Source of the DNA: Rubrivivax gelatinosus IL144
Lineage (GTDB): Bacteria; Pseudomonadota; Gammaproteobacteria; Burkholderiales; Burkholderiaceae_C
Length of the DNA: 64,000 nucleotides
Direction: 5' to 3'
NCBI RefSeq assembly: GCF_000284255.1
Contig: NC_017075.1
Location: 4,340,001 to 4,404,000 of the forward strand
Shown here: piece after piece, positions 50,975-60,556 of the stretch
Layout of the letters: each line of letters opens with the position of its first letter
Position numbering within the stretch: the first letter of the stretch is position 1
Made by a program: the position numbers and the translations under genes
The notes under the pieces: generated by a model
Databases searched by the model: none
Seen by the model: the letters and a program-made list of their open reading frames with translations, nothing else
What the model was told of the DNA's origin: nothing

Positions 50975-52408
50975 TCAGCGGGAGGCGACGGGCGCGGGCA
51001 GCGTGTCGGCGGCGGCGGACCAGCCGCCGCCCAGCGCACGCGTCAGCGCCACTTCGCTGGACAGGTGGCGGGCCTTCAGATCGGTGGCGGCGCGCGACTG
51101 CGCGAGCACGTTGGTCTGGGCGTTGAGCACGGTGAGGAAGTTGCCGAGACCGGCCTGGTAGCGCTGGATCGCCAGCGCGTAGGCGGCGTCGGCGGCGGCG
51201 CCGGCGTCGGCCTGGGCACGCTGCTGGCGTTCCAGCGACTGCAGCCCGGCGACCTCGTCGGCCACCTCGCGCAGCGCCCGCAGCAGCGCGCCGTTGTAGC
51301 CCTCGACCGCGGCGTCGACCTCGGCCGCCCTGGCGCCCAGGTTGGCACGCAGCCGGCCGCCTTCGAAGATCGGCAGCGACAACGCCGGGCCGATGCCCAG
51401 GTTGCGCGAGCTGGCCTTGACGAAGTCGTCCAGCCCCAGGCTGGAGAAGCCGGCGAAGGCCGTCAGGCTGACGTTGGGATAGAACAGCGTGCGCGCGACG
51501 TCGACGTCGCGCATCGCGGCCTCGACGCGCCAGCGCTGCGCGACGAGGTCGGCGCGGCGGCCCAGCAGGTCGGCCGGCAGCCCGGCGGGCAGCGGCGTCG
51601 AATGCAGCGGCGCCAGCGACGGCGTCAGGCCCTCCAGCGCGTTGGGCCCCTGGCCGGTCAGCTCGGCCAGCGCATGGCGGGCACGGGAGGTGGACTCGTC
51701 CAGCGCTTCCAGATCGACACGCGACTGGGCGATCAGCCCTTCGGCCTGGCGCAGCTCGACCGTCGTGTCCAGCCCGGCGGCGATGCGCTGGCGCACCAGC
51801 GTCAGGATCTGCTCGCGCTGGGCGAGCGACTGGCGCGCGACCTCGCGGTTCTCGACCAGGCGGCCGAGGTTGACATAGGCGCTGACGACGTTGGCCGCCA
51901 GCAGCACGCGCGCGGCCTGCAGTTCGGCCTCGGCCGCGCGGCTCTGGCCGAGCGCCGCGGCGATGGTGTTGCGCTCGCGGCCGAAGAGGTCCAGCTCCCA
52001 GCTGGCGCCGATCTGGGCGGCGTTGTTCCATTGGTAGGAGCCGGCCAGCGGCGCCGGGTACGGCCCGTTCTCGGTGAAGCGCTGGCGCGTCATGTCGACC
52101 GTGCCCTGCACCTGCGGCAATCGGCCGGCCGAGGCGACGCCGACGGCGGCTTCGGCCTGGCGCAGCCGGGCGGCGGCGACCTGCAGGCTGGGCTGGCCGT
52201 CGAGCGCGCGGTCGACGAGGCCGTCGAGCGTCGTGTCGCCGAAGCCGGTCCACCAGCGTTCGGCCGGCCAGGGCGTGGCGGTGTCGGTGGCGCCGGCGGC
52301 CGAGGCGGTGGCGAGCGTGCGCGCCGCCGGCAGCTCGCCGGGACTGGCGCAGCCGGCGGCGGCCAACGCGGCCGCCAGGGCGATCGAAGCAGGAATGAAG
52401 CGGGTCAT
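50975..52408 (-). CDS. Outer-membrane efflux lipoprotein, NodT/TolC family
   Basis: The 477-residue protein has a lipobox LAAAGCAS near residue 20 (lipidated Cys), then WWTGFGDTTLDGLVDRAL-type start and two OEP repeats: QVAAARLRQAEA with SWELDLFGRERN, and PNVSLTAFAGFSSLGLDD with IFEGGRLRANL. This gives a trimeric export duct. It is between marR (4-nt overlap) and emrA (20-bp gap). A complete tripartite pump is encoded. Confidence 0.93.
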   Translation of the reverse strand: MTRFIPASIALAAALAAAGCASPGELPAARTLATASAAGATDTATPWPAERWWTGFGDTTLDGLVDRALDGQPSLQVAAARLRQAEAAVGVASAGRLPQVQGTVDMTRQRFTENGPYPAPLAGSYQWNNAAQIGASWELDLFGRERNTIAAALGQSRAAEAELQAARVLLAANVVSAYVNLGRLVENREVARQSLAQREQILTLVRQRIAAGLDTTVELRQAEGLIAQSRVDLEALDESTSRARHALAELTGQGPNALEGLTPSLAPLHSTPLPAGLPADLLGRRADLVAQRWRVEAAMRDVDVARTLFYPNVSLTAFAGFSSLGLDDFVKASSRNLGIGPALSLPIFEGGRLRANLGARAAEVDAAVEGYNGALLRALREVADEVAGLQSLERQQRAQADAGAAADAAYALAIQRYQAGLGNFLTVLNAQTNVLAQSRAATDLKARHLSSEVALTRALGGGWSAAADTLPAPVASR

Positions 52409-52896
52409 GCAGCGGGTCTCCCCGGGGCGAAACGGTTGGTGTTGGCGATCAGGCGCGTGATGAAGTCGCGCAGCTGCATCCATTCGTCGTGGCTGAAGCC
52501 GGCGAACAGGTCGTTGTGGGCTTCGGCGAGCACGTGCGGCACGACCGCGGCCGCGGTCCGGCCGGCGTCGGTGAGGCGCAGGTGCACGACGCGGCGGTCG
52601 GTCTCCGAACGCACGCGTTCGAGCAGGCCCTTGGCCTCGAGCCGGTCGAGCATGCGGGTGATGGCGCCGGCGTCGCAGTCGAGCACACGCGCCAGTTCGT
52701 GCGCGGTCTCGGCGCGGCCGATGCTCAGCATGAACAGCGGCTTCCACTGCGCGTCGGTCAGGTCGTGTGCGGCCATGCGCACGTCGACCTCGCGCCGGAT
52801 CAGCGTGCCCAGCTGCAGGATCTGGTAGCCGATGCTGGTGCCGGGGTCGTAGCAGTCACCGCTGTAGAACGACGCCGCCGGAGGTTTCTCGCTCAA
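52405..52896 (-). CDS. MarR-family regulator of the emr pump
   Basis: The 163-residue protein has a winged helix with HELARVLDCDAGAITRMLDRLEAKGLLERV and ETDRRVVHLRLTDAGR as adjacent short motifs (TRMLDRLEAKGL, DRRVVHLRLTDAG), the MarR signature. It is probably a ligand-released repressor of its own operon. No ATG is available before the conserved part, so a TTG at 52896 is the likely start, with GAGGG 8 nt upstream. First gene of the unit marR-tolC-emrA-emrB. A palindromic site lies just upstream. Confidence 0.9.
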   Translation of the reverse strand: MSEKPPAASFYSGDCYDPGTSIGYQILQLGTLIRREVDVRMAAHDLTDAQWKPLFMLSIGRAETAHELARVLDCDAGAITRMLDRLEAKGLLERVRSETDRRVVHLRLTDAGRTAAAVVPHVLAEAHNDLFAGFSHDEWMQLRDFITRLIANTNRFAPGRPAA

Positions 52897-52915
52897 TCCT
52901 GTGCCCTCGCAATAA

Positions 52916-52935
52916 TTGCTTGGGCAAAGTTTGCC
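52916..52935. promoter_or_regulatory. Probable MarR operator upstream of the emr operon
   Basis: Two overlapping symmetric elements are visible: TTGCTTGGGCAA (52916-52927, TTGC/GCAA arms) and GGCAAAGTTTGCC (52923-52935, perfect 6-bp arms about one base). They stand 20-39 nt before the marR start in an AT-richer patch. Remaining bases to psd (52936-53022) show no gene. Confidence 0.5.
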
Positions 52936-53022
52936 ACAACATGGATTGGCGTGCAGTGCGCCGCGGCGCGCCCGCCCTGGCGCCGACGTGGGTTTGAGCG
53001 ATGAGCCGGCGCGGGCCGGACG

Positions 53023-53874
53023 TCAGGCCAGATCGGCCATGCCCTGGCCCATGCGCACGATGCGCCCCGGAGCCCAGCTCGGGTTGAAGCGGAGCGGCGC
53101 CTTCGGGAACAGCAGCACGACGGTCGAGCCGAGCAGGAAACGCCCCATCTCGGCGCCGCGTTCCAGGCGGATGTCCTGGCCGTCGTAGTTCCAGGTCCGC
53201 ACGACGCCCGGCCGCGGCGGGTTGACGACGCCGTGCCAGACGGTGGCCATGCTGCCGACGATGGTCGCGCCGACCAGCACCAGCACCCAGGGCCCGGCGA
53301 CCGGGCCGCCGTCGAAGACGCAGACCACACGCTCGTTGCGCGCGAACAGCCCCGGCACGCCGCGCGCCGTCAGCGGGTTCACCGAGAACAGCTCGCCCGG
53401 CACGTGCACCATGCGCAGCAGGCGGCCGGCGCAAGGCATGTGGATGCGGTGGTAGTCCTTGGGGCTGAGGTAGATCGTCGCGAACGTGCCGTCGGCGAAG
53501 CGTTCGGCCAGTTCGGCATCGCCGCCGAGCAGCGCGGTGGCGCTGTAGTCGTGGCCCTTGGCCTGGAAGATGCGCCCCTGCTCGATGGCGCCGAACTGGC
53601 TGATCGCACCGTCCACCGGGCACAGCAGGTCGGCGCTCTCCAGCGGGCGAGCACCGGGTTTCAGCGGCCGGGTGAAGAACTCGTTGAAGCTGGCGTAGCT
53701 CGCCGGGTCGGGGTTCGCGGCCTCGGACAGGTCGACGCCGTAGCGGCCGGCGAACCAGCGGATCGCGGCCGTCGTCAGGCCGCCGGCACGCGCCGAGGCG
53801 AAAGCGCCGGCCAGGCGCGTGAGGGCCTGCTTGGGCAGGACGTACTGGGGCAGGACCGCGAGCCGGTCGGACAT
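53023..53874 (-). CDS. psd: Phosphatidylserine decarboxylase proenzyme
   Basis: The 283-residue protein contains FNEFFTRPLKPGARP, CPVDGAISQFG, YLSPKDYHRIHMP and, at 248-251, LGST, where autocleavage turns Ser250 into the pyruvoyl group. It makes phosphatidylethanolamine at the inner membrane. ATG 53874 is chosen over a TTG two codons earlier. It is 37 bp after the sppA-like gene on the same strand and is probably co-transcribed. Confidence 0.96.
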   Translation of the reverse strand: MSDRLAVLPQYVLPKQALTRLAGAFASARAGGLTTAAIRWFAGRYGVDLSEAANPDPASYASFNEFFTRPLKPGARPLESADLLCPVDGAISQFGAIEQGRIFQAKGHDYSATALLGGDAELAERFADGTFATIYLSPKDYHRIHMPCAGRLLRMVHVPGELFSVNPLTARGVPGLFARNERVVCVFDGGPVAGPWVLVLVGATIVGSMATVWHGVVNPPRPGVVRTWNYDGQDIRLERGAEMGRFLLGSTVVLLFPKAPLRFNPSWAPGRIVRMGQGMADLA

Positions 53875-53911
53875 CGGCAACCTCGGGGAACGGGAGACGG
53901 GGAGCGGGGGA

Positions 53912-54925
53912 TCAGCGCATCGGCGACAGCTGGCGCATCGCCTTGACGGCGCCCTCGCCCATCGCGGCGCCGAAACGTTTGGCCAGGCGCTCGGCGACGT
54001 TCTCGCGCGGCGTGTAGTCGACGACGTCCTCGGCCTTGACGACCTCGCGGGCGACGTAGTCCAGGTTGCCCATCTTGTCGGCCAGGCCCAGGCGCACGGC
54101 TTCCTCGCCGTTCCAGAACAGGCCGGAGAAGGTCTCCGGCGTCTCGTGCAGGCGCTTGCCGCGGCCCTGGCGCACGACGGTGATGAACTGCTGGTGGATC
54201 TGGTCGATCATCGCCTGCGCATACGCCGTCTGCTTCGGGTTCTGCGGGCTGTACGGGTCGAGCATGCCCTTGTTCTCGCCGGCGGTGAGCAGGCGGCGCT
54301 CGATGCCGAGCTTCTCCATCAGGCCGCTGAAGCCGAAGCCGTCCATCAGCACGCCGATGCTGCCGACCAGGCTGGCCTTGTCGACGTAGATCTCGTCGGC
54401 GGCCACGGCGATGTAGTACGCGCCCGAGGCGCACATCTCCTCGACGACGGCGTAGACCTTCTTCTTGTGCAGCAGCTTCAGGCGGCGGATCTCGTCGTTG
54501 ACGATGCCGGCCTGCACCGGGCTGCCGCCCGGCGAGTTGATGCGCAGCACGACGGCCTGCGCGCCCTGGTCCTCGAAGGCGCTGCGCAGCGCCGACACCA
54601 GCAGCTCGGCGCTGGCCTCGGTGTCCGGGGCGATCTCGCCACGCACCTCGACGAGCGCGGTGTGCGGCTTGCTCGGCGCGCTGGGCGTCAGGCGCTCGGA
54701 CAGCCCGGCCCAGGCGATGGCCACGGCCAGCGCCAGCCAGACGAAACGGAAGAAGATGCGCCAGCGGCGGTCGGCACGCTGCTGGATCATCAGCTCGCGG
54801 GCGATCTTCTCGAGGCTGGTCTCCAGGCCGCCGAGGGCGGGAGCGGTGGCTGCGGCGGGAGCAGGTGCAGGCGGGACCGCGCCGGACGGCTGCGCCGGCG
54901 TCGGGGTGTCGTCGGTGGGGGTCAT
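53912..54925 (-). CDS. Signal-peptide-peptidase-like serine protease (S49, SppA short form)
   Basis: The 337-residue protein has a Pro/Ala-rich N-terminus of about 30 residues and one membrane helix at 60-80, followed by a single S49 domain: VLRINSPGGSPVQAG, EEMCASGAYYIAVAAD with the nucleophile serine, SLVGSIGVL, and a lysine in AGENKGMLDP as candidate base. It cleaves residual signal peptides or other membrane peptides with its active site outside the cytoplasm. Shorter than E. coli SppA, which has two domains. It overlaps the Rieske gene by 4 nt. Confidence 0.9.
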   Translation of the reverse strand: MTPTDDTPTPAQPSGAVPPAPAPAAATAPALGGLETSLEKIARELMIQQRADRRWRIFFRFVWLALAVAIAWAGLSERLTPSAPSKPHTALVEVRGEIAPDTEASAELLVSALRSAFEDQGAQAVVLRINSPGGSPVQAGIVNDEIRRLKLLHKKKVYAVVEEMCASGAYYIAVAADEIYVDKASLVGSIGVLMDGFGFSGLMEKLGIERRLLTAGENKGMLDPYSPQNPKQTAYAQAMIDQIHQQFITVVRQGRGKRLHETPETFSGLFWNGEEAVRLGLADKMGNLDYVAREVVKAEDVVDYTPRENVAERLAKRFGAAMGEGAVKAMRQLSPMR

Positions 54926-55317
54926 GTCGCGCTTTCGTCGGCCGGCGGGGCCGGGCGGATCTCGCGCGAAGGATACCAAGTCACCGTGCCATCGACCTCG
55001 GCGACGTCCAGCGGCACGAGCCGCCCGCCGGCGCCCGGGCCGGCGAGGCAGCGCCCGTCCTCGGGCTCGTAGACCGCGCCGTGCATCGCGCAGACGACGA
55101 AGCGGCCGTCGGCGTCGAGGAAGCGCCCGGGCTGCCAGTCGAGCTCGGCCGGCAGGTGGGCGCAGCGGTTCAGGTAGGCGACGACGCGGCCGTCGAAACG
55201 CAGCGCGAAGGCACGCGCCGGATGGCCGCGTTCATCGAGCACGTCCCAGACGTGGGCCTCGCCGCGTTCGGCCAGCGCGGCCGACGGGCACAGCGGCACG
55301 CCGGCGGCGGCGCTCAC
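54922..55317 (-). CDS. Rieske [2Fe-2S] protein
   Basis: The 131-residue protein has the cluster ligands CAHLPAEL (CxH) and CAMHGAVYEP (CxxH), spaced as in Rieske ferredoxins. There is no signal peptide or transmembrane helix, so it should be cytoplasmic. The partner enzyme is unknown. It overlaps the sppA-like and phosphatase genes by 4 nt on each side, an arrangement (rluC-gph-Rieske-sppA) that recurs in Burkholderiales. Confidence 0.87.
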   Translation of the reverse strand: MSAAAGVPLCPSAALAERGEAHVWDVLDERGHPARAFALRFDGRVVAYLNRCAHLPAELDWQPGRFLDADGRFVVCAMHGAVYEPEDGRCLAGPGAGGRLVPLDVAEVDGTVTWYPSREIRPAPPADESAT

Positions 55318-55973
55318 GCGTTCTCCAGCAGCCAGTCGTGCAGCTCGCGCGTGCTGTGCGCGACGTGCAGCGGCGCGTACTGGGCGAAGGCCTCGGGCTC
55401 GTGCGCGCCGTAGCTGACGCCGATGCCGGGCACGCGCGCGTTCTGCGCCATCAGCAGGTCGTGCGTCGTGTCGCCGATCATCAGCGTGCGCTCGGGCTCG
55501 GTGCCGAACTCGCGCATCAGCTGCTCCAGCATCAGCGGGTTGGGTTTGCTCGCCGTTTCGTCGGCGGTGCGCGTGCCGTCGAACATCGTCTTCAGGTCGG
55601 ACGTGCGCAGCGCCTCGTCGAGGCCGCGGCGGCTCTTGCCGGTGGCGACGGCGATCCAGTGGTTGCGCGCACGCAGGTCCTGCAGCAGCTCCAGCGTGCC
55701 GGGGAACAGCACGACCGCGTCCTGGCGCGCGAACCAGTGGTGGCGGTAGCGGTTGGCGAGCTCGGGGTAGCGCTCGGGCGGCAGGCCGGGCGCGGCGTGC
55801 TTCAGCGCGTCGGCCAGGCCCAGACCGATGACGTAGGCCGCGTCGGTGTCGCTGGGCACCGCGGCGCCGACGTCGCGGCAGGCGTCCTGGATGCAGCGCA
55901 CGATCAGCGCGGTGGAATCGAACAGGGTGCCGTCCCAGTCGAAGACGATGAGGTCGAAGCGGCGTGGTTTCAT
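55314..55973 (-). CDS. HAD hydrolase, phosphoglycolate phosphatase (Gph)-like
   Basis: The 219-residue protein has DWDGTLFDST (nucleophile and acid aspartates), VATGKSRRGL (motif II), the lysine of ASKPNPLMLEQL (motif III) and IGDTTHDLLMAQNA (motif IV), with a helical cap between. This is the Gph/PGMB subfamily. Phosphoglycolate is one candidate substrate, but the sequence alone cannot say. The start at 55973 overlaps the rluC stop by 4 nt. Confidence 0.85.
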   Translation of the reverse strand: MKPRRFDLIVFDWDGTLFDSTALIVRCIQDACRDVGAAVPSDTDAAYVIGLGLADALKHAAPGLPPERYPELANRYRHHWFARQDAVVLFPGTLELLQDLRARNHWIAVATGKSRRGLDEALRTSDLKTMFDGTRTADETASKPNPLMLEQLMREFGTEPERTLMIGDTTHDLLMAQNARVPGIGVSYGAHEPEAFAQYAPLHVAHSTRELHDWLLENA

Positions 55974-56887
55974 GGTGCGGCCAGCAGTGTCTCGCACTCC
56001 GGCGGCAGCGGCGCGTGCAAGGTGATGCGCTCGCCGCTGGCCGGATGGTCGAAGGCCAGCTCGACGGCGTGCAGGAACATGCGCGCGAAGCGCTTCTCGC
56101 GCGCGACGGTCTTGTTCAGCGCGAAGTCGCCGTACTTCGGGTCGCCGACGATCGGGTGGCCCGAGTGCGCCAAGTGCACGCGGATCTGGTGCGTGCGCCC
56201 GGTCTTCAGGCCGATCTCCAGCAGCGAGTACGGGCCGACGGCGCGCACCGAACGCACGATGGTGATCGAACGCCGCGCGTCCGGCGCGTCGGCGGCGACG
56301 ACCCGCACGTGGCGCTCGCCGGCGGCGTCGGTGCCTTTGTGCAGCGCCAGGTCGAGCACCTTCAGCTTCTTCGGCCAGGCGCCGACGACCAGCGCCAGAT
56401 AGTTCTTGCCGGTGTCGCGGGCGCGGAACTGGTCCTGCAGCGCGGTCAGCGCGCTGCGCTTCTTGGCCAGCAGCAGCACGCCCGAGGTCTCCTTGTCGAG
56501 CCGGTGCACCAGCTCCAGGAAACGCGCGTCGGGCCGCGCGCGGCGCAGCTGCTCGATGACGCCCGAGGACACGCCGCTGCCGCCGTGCACCGCGACGCCG
56601 GCGGGTTTGGCGATCGCCAGCAGGTGCTCGTCCTCGAACAGGATCGGGAACTCGCGTGCCGGCACCGCCGCGGCGGCGGGCTTCTCGGCGACACGCACCG
56701 GCGGCACGCGGATCTCGTCACCGGCGGCCACGCGCGTGTCGGCGCTGGCGCGGCCCTTGTTGACGCGCACCTCGCCGGAGCGGATGACGCGGTAGACGTG
56801 GGTTTTCGGCACGCCTTTCAGATGGCGCAACAGGAAATTGTCCAGGCGCTGGCCGGCGGATTCCTCGTCGACGGTGATTCTCTGCAC
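55970..56887 (-). CDS. rluC: 23S rRNA pseudouridine synthase RluC
   Basis: The protein has an S4 RNA-binding domain (QRLDNFLLRHLKGVPKTHVYR as parts RLDNFLLRHLKGVPK and GEVRVNKGR) and the synthase core with the catalytic-aspartate motif HRLDKETSGVLLLAKK. KTGRTHQIRVHLAHSGHPIVGDPKYG, here cited as GRTHQIRVHLAHSGHP, follows. It modifies 23S rRNA (955, 2504, 2580 in E. coli). No ATG fits the start; GTG 56887 gives 305 residues and GTG 56935 gives 321. The second would overlap the divergent rne promoter. Confidence 0.93.
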   Translation of the reverse strand: MQRITVDEESAGQRLDNFLLRHLKGVPKTHVYRVIRSGEVRVNKGRASADTRVAAGDEIRVPPVRVAEKPAAAAVPAREFPILFEDEHLLAIAKPAGVAVHGGSGVSSGVIEQLRRARPDARFLELVHRLDKETSGVLLLAKKRSALTALQDQFRARDTGKNYLALVVGAWPKKLKVLDLALHKGTDAAGERHVRVVAADAPDARRSITIVRSVRAVGPYSLLEIGLKTGRTHQIRVHLAHSGHPIVGDPKYGDFALNKTVAREKRFARMFLHAVELAFDHPASGERITLHAPLPPECETLLAAP

Positions 56888-56917
56888 CGCCGGCGGCGCA
56901 CTGCCGGCTTTGGCCCC

Positions 56918-56923
56918 TATAAT
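56918..56923 (+). promoter_or_regulatory. Probable rne promoter -10 element (TATAAT)
   Basis: A perfect TATAAT stands about 620 nt before the rne start in very GC-rich DNA and facing rne. The -35 region (near 56895-56901) is a poor match. Transcription from here would give a long leader. Confidence 0.55.
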
Positions 56924-56929
56924 CCGGCG

Positions 56930-57542
56930 CTCCACGTTCGTGCGGTAAGTGATTGATTTTCCGGAGTTTACCCGGCGCTTACAGAAACACGACGGGAACG
57001 CTGCGGCGGCCGAGGTCGCCACAGCATCAGGTGATGCAGCGCCCGGCCGCGGGCGCGCGGGCCGGCCGCCAGAGCGAGCCGGCGGCGCGTGGCGACGGGC
57101 GAACCGAGATTCGAAGAAGAACCCGCCTCGTTTTGGAGGCACCCGAAATCCCGAGGGTCGAGACCCGGAGACACTCCACCTCGATCCCGCGTCCGACAGG
57201 ACCCCAGAGCTGACGTGCCGTTCATGACGATCCACCACGCCCTCGCCCCGAGGCCCCGGCAAGACGCCGGCGCGGCCGGCGCGACGGCGTCGCCGCGCCA
57301 CATGCGCTGCGACGGAACGTCGCCGGCGCGGGCAGCCGCCTGCGGAACGCACGCGCCAACGCTGCGCCGCTGATCCGTCGCTGTATCTTTTCAGCGCGGT
57401 TCGAACGCAGTCCAGGGCACTTCGCGCCAGTCGGTTCTTCCGCGTTTCTCCTGCATCGAACGAGGCAGCGCGTGCCGCGCATGGGCGGCACGCGAGAGTC
57501 GCGTGCGCCCCGCCCTTGGCGAAGCGCATGCCGGGAGAACCG
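56930..57542 (+). other. Long 5' leader of rne
   Basis: About 610 nt between the TATAAT box and the rne ATG hold no convincing gene. Several hairpin-forming GC-rich blocks are interrupted by less GC-rich single-stranded-looking stretches (for example near 57112-57140 and 57380-57400, CTGTATCTTTTCAGCG). E. coli rne has a 361-nt leader through which RNase E regulates its own mRNA; the length here suggests similar feedback. Assignment as untranslated leader is inference. Confidence 0.5.
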
Positions 57543-60446
57543 ATGAAACGCATGCTGATCAATGCCACGCAGCCGGAAGAGCGGCGCCTGGCGATCGTCG
57601 ACGGGCAGAAACTGCTCGACTTCGAGACCGAACTCGAAGGCCGCGAACAGCGCAAGGGCAACATCTACAAGGCGGTGATCACCCGCGTCGAACCGTCGCT
57701 CGAAGCCTGCTTCGTCGACTACGGCGAGGATCGCCACGGCTTCCTGCCGTTCAAGGAAATCTCGCGCAATTACTTCAAGGACGGCGTCGACCTCAAGAAC
57801 GCGCGCATCCAGGACGTCGTCAAGGAAGGCCAGGAACTGCTGGTCCAGGTCGAGAAGGAAGAACGCGGCAACAAGGGCGCGGCGCTGACGACCTTCGTCA
57901 GCCTGGCCGGCCGTTACCTCGTGCTGATGCCCAACAACCCGAAGGGCGGCGGCGTCAGCCGGCGCATCGAGGGCGAGGACCGCGAGGAGCTCAAAGAGAA
58001 CCTCGAGCAGCTGCAGTATCCCAAGGGCATGAGCCTGATCGCGCGCACCGCCGGCATCGGCCGCTCGGCCGCCGAGCTGCAGTGGGACCTGAACTACATG
58101 CTCAAGCTCTGGGACGCCATCGACGGCGCCTCCAAGGCCGGCAAGGGCGCCTTCCTGATCTACCAGGAAAGCTCGCTCGTCATCCGCGCGATCCGCGACT
58201 ACTTCACCGCGGACATCGGCGAGATCCTGATCGACACCGACGACATCTACGAGCAGGCGCAGCAGTTCATGAACCACGTGATGCCGGAGTCGGCATCGCG
58301 TGTGAAGCGCTACCGTGACGATGCGCCGCTGTTCAGCCGCTTCCAGATCGAGCACCAGATCGAGACCGCGTTCAGCCGCACGGTGAACCTGCCGTCGGGC
58401 GGCGCGATCGTCATCGACCACACCGAGGCCCTGGTCTCGGTGGACGTGAACTCGGCGCGCTCGACGCGCGGCAGCGACATCGAGGAAACCGCGTTCCGCA
58501 CCAACCTCGAGGCCGCCGACGAGATCGCGCGCCAGATGCGGCTGCGCGACCTGGGCGGGCTGATCGTCGTCGACTTCATCGACATGGAAGAGTCGAAGAA
58601 CCGCCGCGAGGTCGAACAGCGCCTGCGCGACGCGCTGCGCACCGACCGCGCCCGCGTGCAGTTCTCGTCGATCAGCAAGTTCGGCCTGCTCGAACTGAGC
58701 CGCCAGCGCCTGCGCCCGGCGCTGTCCGAAGGCAACCACATCACCTGCCCGCGCTGCAACGGCACCGGCCACATCCGCGACACCGAGAGCTCGGCGCTGC
58801 AGATCCTGCGCATGGTCCAGGAAGAGGCGATGAAGGAGAACACCGCCGCCGTGCACGTGCAGGTGCCGGTGGAAGTGACCTCCTTCCTGCTCAACGAGAA
58901 GCGCACCGAGATCACCAAGATCGAGCTCAAGCAGCGCGTCACCGTCATCCTCGTGCCGAACAAGCACCTGGAGACGCCGAACTACAAGCTCGAGCGCCTG
59001 CGCCACGACGACCCGCGCCTGGAGAACCTGCAGGCCAGCTACACGATGGTCGAGGAGCCGGACGAGGAAGTCGGCATCACGCGCCGTCGCGACGCCAACG
59101 ACAAGGGCCGCAGCAAGCAGGAGCCGGTGATCAAGGGCGTGCTGCCCGACCAGCCGGCACCGCCGGCACCGGCGCCCGCGCCGGTGAAGGCCGCTGCGCC
59201 CGCGCCGCAACCGGCCGCCCCGGCCCCCGCGCCGGCAGCGCCGGCCGCGGCCCCGGCCAACGGCGGCTTCTTCGGTTGGTTCAAGCGCATGTTCACGATG
59301 CCCGAGCCGACGCCGGCCGCGGCACCGGCTGCGCCGGCCCCGGCCGCCGAAACGGCCCCGGCGACGCCGGACAAGCGTGAAGGCGGCCGCCGCGGTGGCC
59401 GTGGCGAGCGCGGCGAACGTGGCGAGCGCGCTGAACGGGGCGAACGCGGCGAACGCAACCGCAACGGCCGCACCGAAGGCCGCCAGGAAGCCCGCGAAGG
59501 GCGTGAAGGCCGCGGCGAGAACCGCCGCGACGGCCGCCGCGACGCCGCCGAAGCCGGCAGCGAGACCCGCGAGCCGCGTGCCGAACGTGGGGAACGCACC
59601 GAGCGCAGCGAGCGCGCTGAACGCGGCGAGCGTGGCAACCGCGGTCCGCGTGCCGAACGCGCTCCGCGCGCCGAGGAGAGCACCGCCGCCGCCACGCTGG
59701 CACCGGCCGCCGCCGAGGCGCTGGCGCCGGTCGACGGCGCTCCGGTCGCCGAGAACGGCGAGACCCGTGAGAGCGGCCGCCGCCGCCGCCGCCGTGGTGG
59801 CCGCGGCAACGGCGAAGGCCGGGTCGAGGAAGGCACGCTGGTCGACGGCAGCACCGTGCCGGCCGAGGACGCCGCGCCCGCGGCCACCGACGCCGCGCCG
59901 ACGGTCGACGAAGCCTCCGCGCCCGAAGGCGTGTTCCCCGAAGCCCACGAACGTGAAGGCGAGCCCGAAGGTGAACGCGAAGGCGGCCGCCGCCGCGGCC
60001 GTGGCCGTGACCGCTTCCGCCGCGAACGCCGCGAAGGCGAGGCCGTCGCGACCGAAGGCGTGACCGAGGGCGCGACCGAAACCGTGGTCGGCGAAGACGC
60101 CGCGGTGACGCCGCCGGCCCCGGCCGAAGCCGTCGCCGAGCTGCCGGAAACCCCGGTCGCCGAAGCCGTGCCCGCGCCGCAGCCGCCGGCCGCGCCGCGC
60201 ATCGAGCCCTACGCGCTGCCGACCGAGGCACTGAGCGCGCTGGCCGCCGACGCCGGGCTGCAATGGGTGCAGTCCGACGCCGACAAGGTGCGTGCCGCGC
60301 AGGAAGCGATCGCCGCCGAGCCGAAGCCGGTGCACGTGCCGCGTGAACCGAAGCCGGTCGTCGTCGCCGACGAAGGCCCGCTGGTGCTCGTCGAGACGCG
60401 CAAGGACCTGTCGCAGCTGAAGCTGCCGTTCGAACTCGGCGCCTGA
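57543..60446 (+). CDS. rne: Ribonuclease E
   Basis: The 967-residue protein starts [20 protein letters not shown], with GGGAGAA just upstream of ATG 57543. S1 and 5' sensor regions follow, then the DNase-I-like catalytic region with [13 protein letters not shown] and [11 protein letters not shown] aspartates, and [11 protein letters not shown] for the zinc link (about residues 400-410). From about 530 on it is low-complexity: Pro/Ala tracts, then many Arg-Gly-Glu repeats ([22 protein letters not shown]), then acidic stretches. A conserved end [17 protein letters not shown] lies near the C-terminus. The disordered half should bind RNA and degradosome partners. Confidence 0.96.
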   Translation: MKRMLINATQPEERRLAIVDGQKLLDFETELEGREQRKGNIYKAVITRVEPSLEACFVDYGEDRHGFLPFKEISRNYFKDGVDLKNARIQDVVKEGQELLVQVEKEERGNKGAALTTFVSLAGRYLVLMPNNPKGGGVSRRIEGEDREELKENLEQLQYPKGMSLIARTAGIGRSAAELQWDLNYMLKLWDAIDGASKAGKGAFLIYQESSLVIRAIRDYFTADIGEILIDTDDIYEQAQQFMNHVMPESASRVKRYRDDAPLFSRFQIEHQIETAFSRTVNLPSGGAIVIDHTEALVSVDVNSARSTRGSDIEETAFRTNLEAADEIARQMRLRDLGGLIVVDFIDMEESKNRREVEQRLRDALRTDRARVQFSSISKFGLLELSRQRLRPALSEGNHITCPRCNGTGHIRDTESSALQILRMVQEEAMKENTAAVHVQVPVEVTSFLLNEKRTEITKIELKQRVTVILVPNKHLETPNYKLERLRHDDPRLENLQASYTMVEEPDEEVGITRRRDANDKGRSKQEPVIKGVLPDQPAPPAPAPAPVKAAAPAPQPAAPAPAPAAPAAAPANGGFFGWFKRMFTMPEPTPAAAPAAPAPAAETAPATPDKREGGRRGGRGERGERGERAERGERGERNRNGRTEGRQEAREGREGRGENRRDGRRDAAEAGSETREPRAERGERTERSERAERGERGNRGPRAERAPRAEESTAAATLAPAAAEALAPVDGAPVAENGETRESGRRRRRRGGRGNGEGRVEEGTLVDGSTVPAEDAAPAATDAAPTVDEASAPEGVFPEAHEREGEPEGEREGGRRRGRGRDRFRRERREGEAVATEGVTEGATETVVGEDAAVTPPAPAEAVAELPETPVAEAVPAPQPPAAPRIEPYALPTEALSALAADAGLQWVQSDADKVRAAQEAIAAEPKPVHVPREPKPVVVADEGPLVLVETRKDLSQLKLPFELGA

Positions 60447-60462
60447 CCGGCCGTCATCGGAC

Positions 60463-60497
60463 GAGGGCCGCCGGCCGCGAGGCCTGCGGCCCTCTTT
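60463..60497 (+). terminator. rne terminator
   Basis: GAGGGCCGC (60463-60471) and GCGGCCCTC (60486-60494) form a 9-bp stem with additional CGGCC/GGCC pairing in the loop, followed by TTTC. Confidence 0.7.
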
Positions 60498-60556
60498 CAT
60501 GAAGGGGCGGCTCGCGCCGCGTCCCTCGTCTTCCCGTCGTTTCCGCTTTTCAACAG

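Noticed and set aside
59390..60020. Arg-Gly-Glu tract as a DNA repeat element
   Set aside because: It is the disordered C-terminal half of RNase E in frame, with irregular units. Such tracts are usual in this family.
57222..60500. A 1092-codon minus-strand open frame opposite rne
   Set aside because: Low-complexity reverse reading of the RNase E gene. RNase E motifs on the plus strand are unmistakable.
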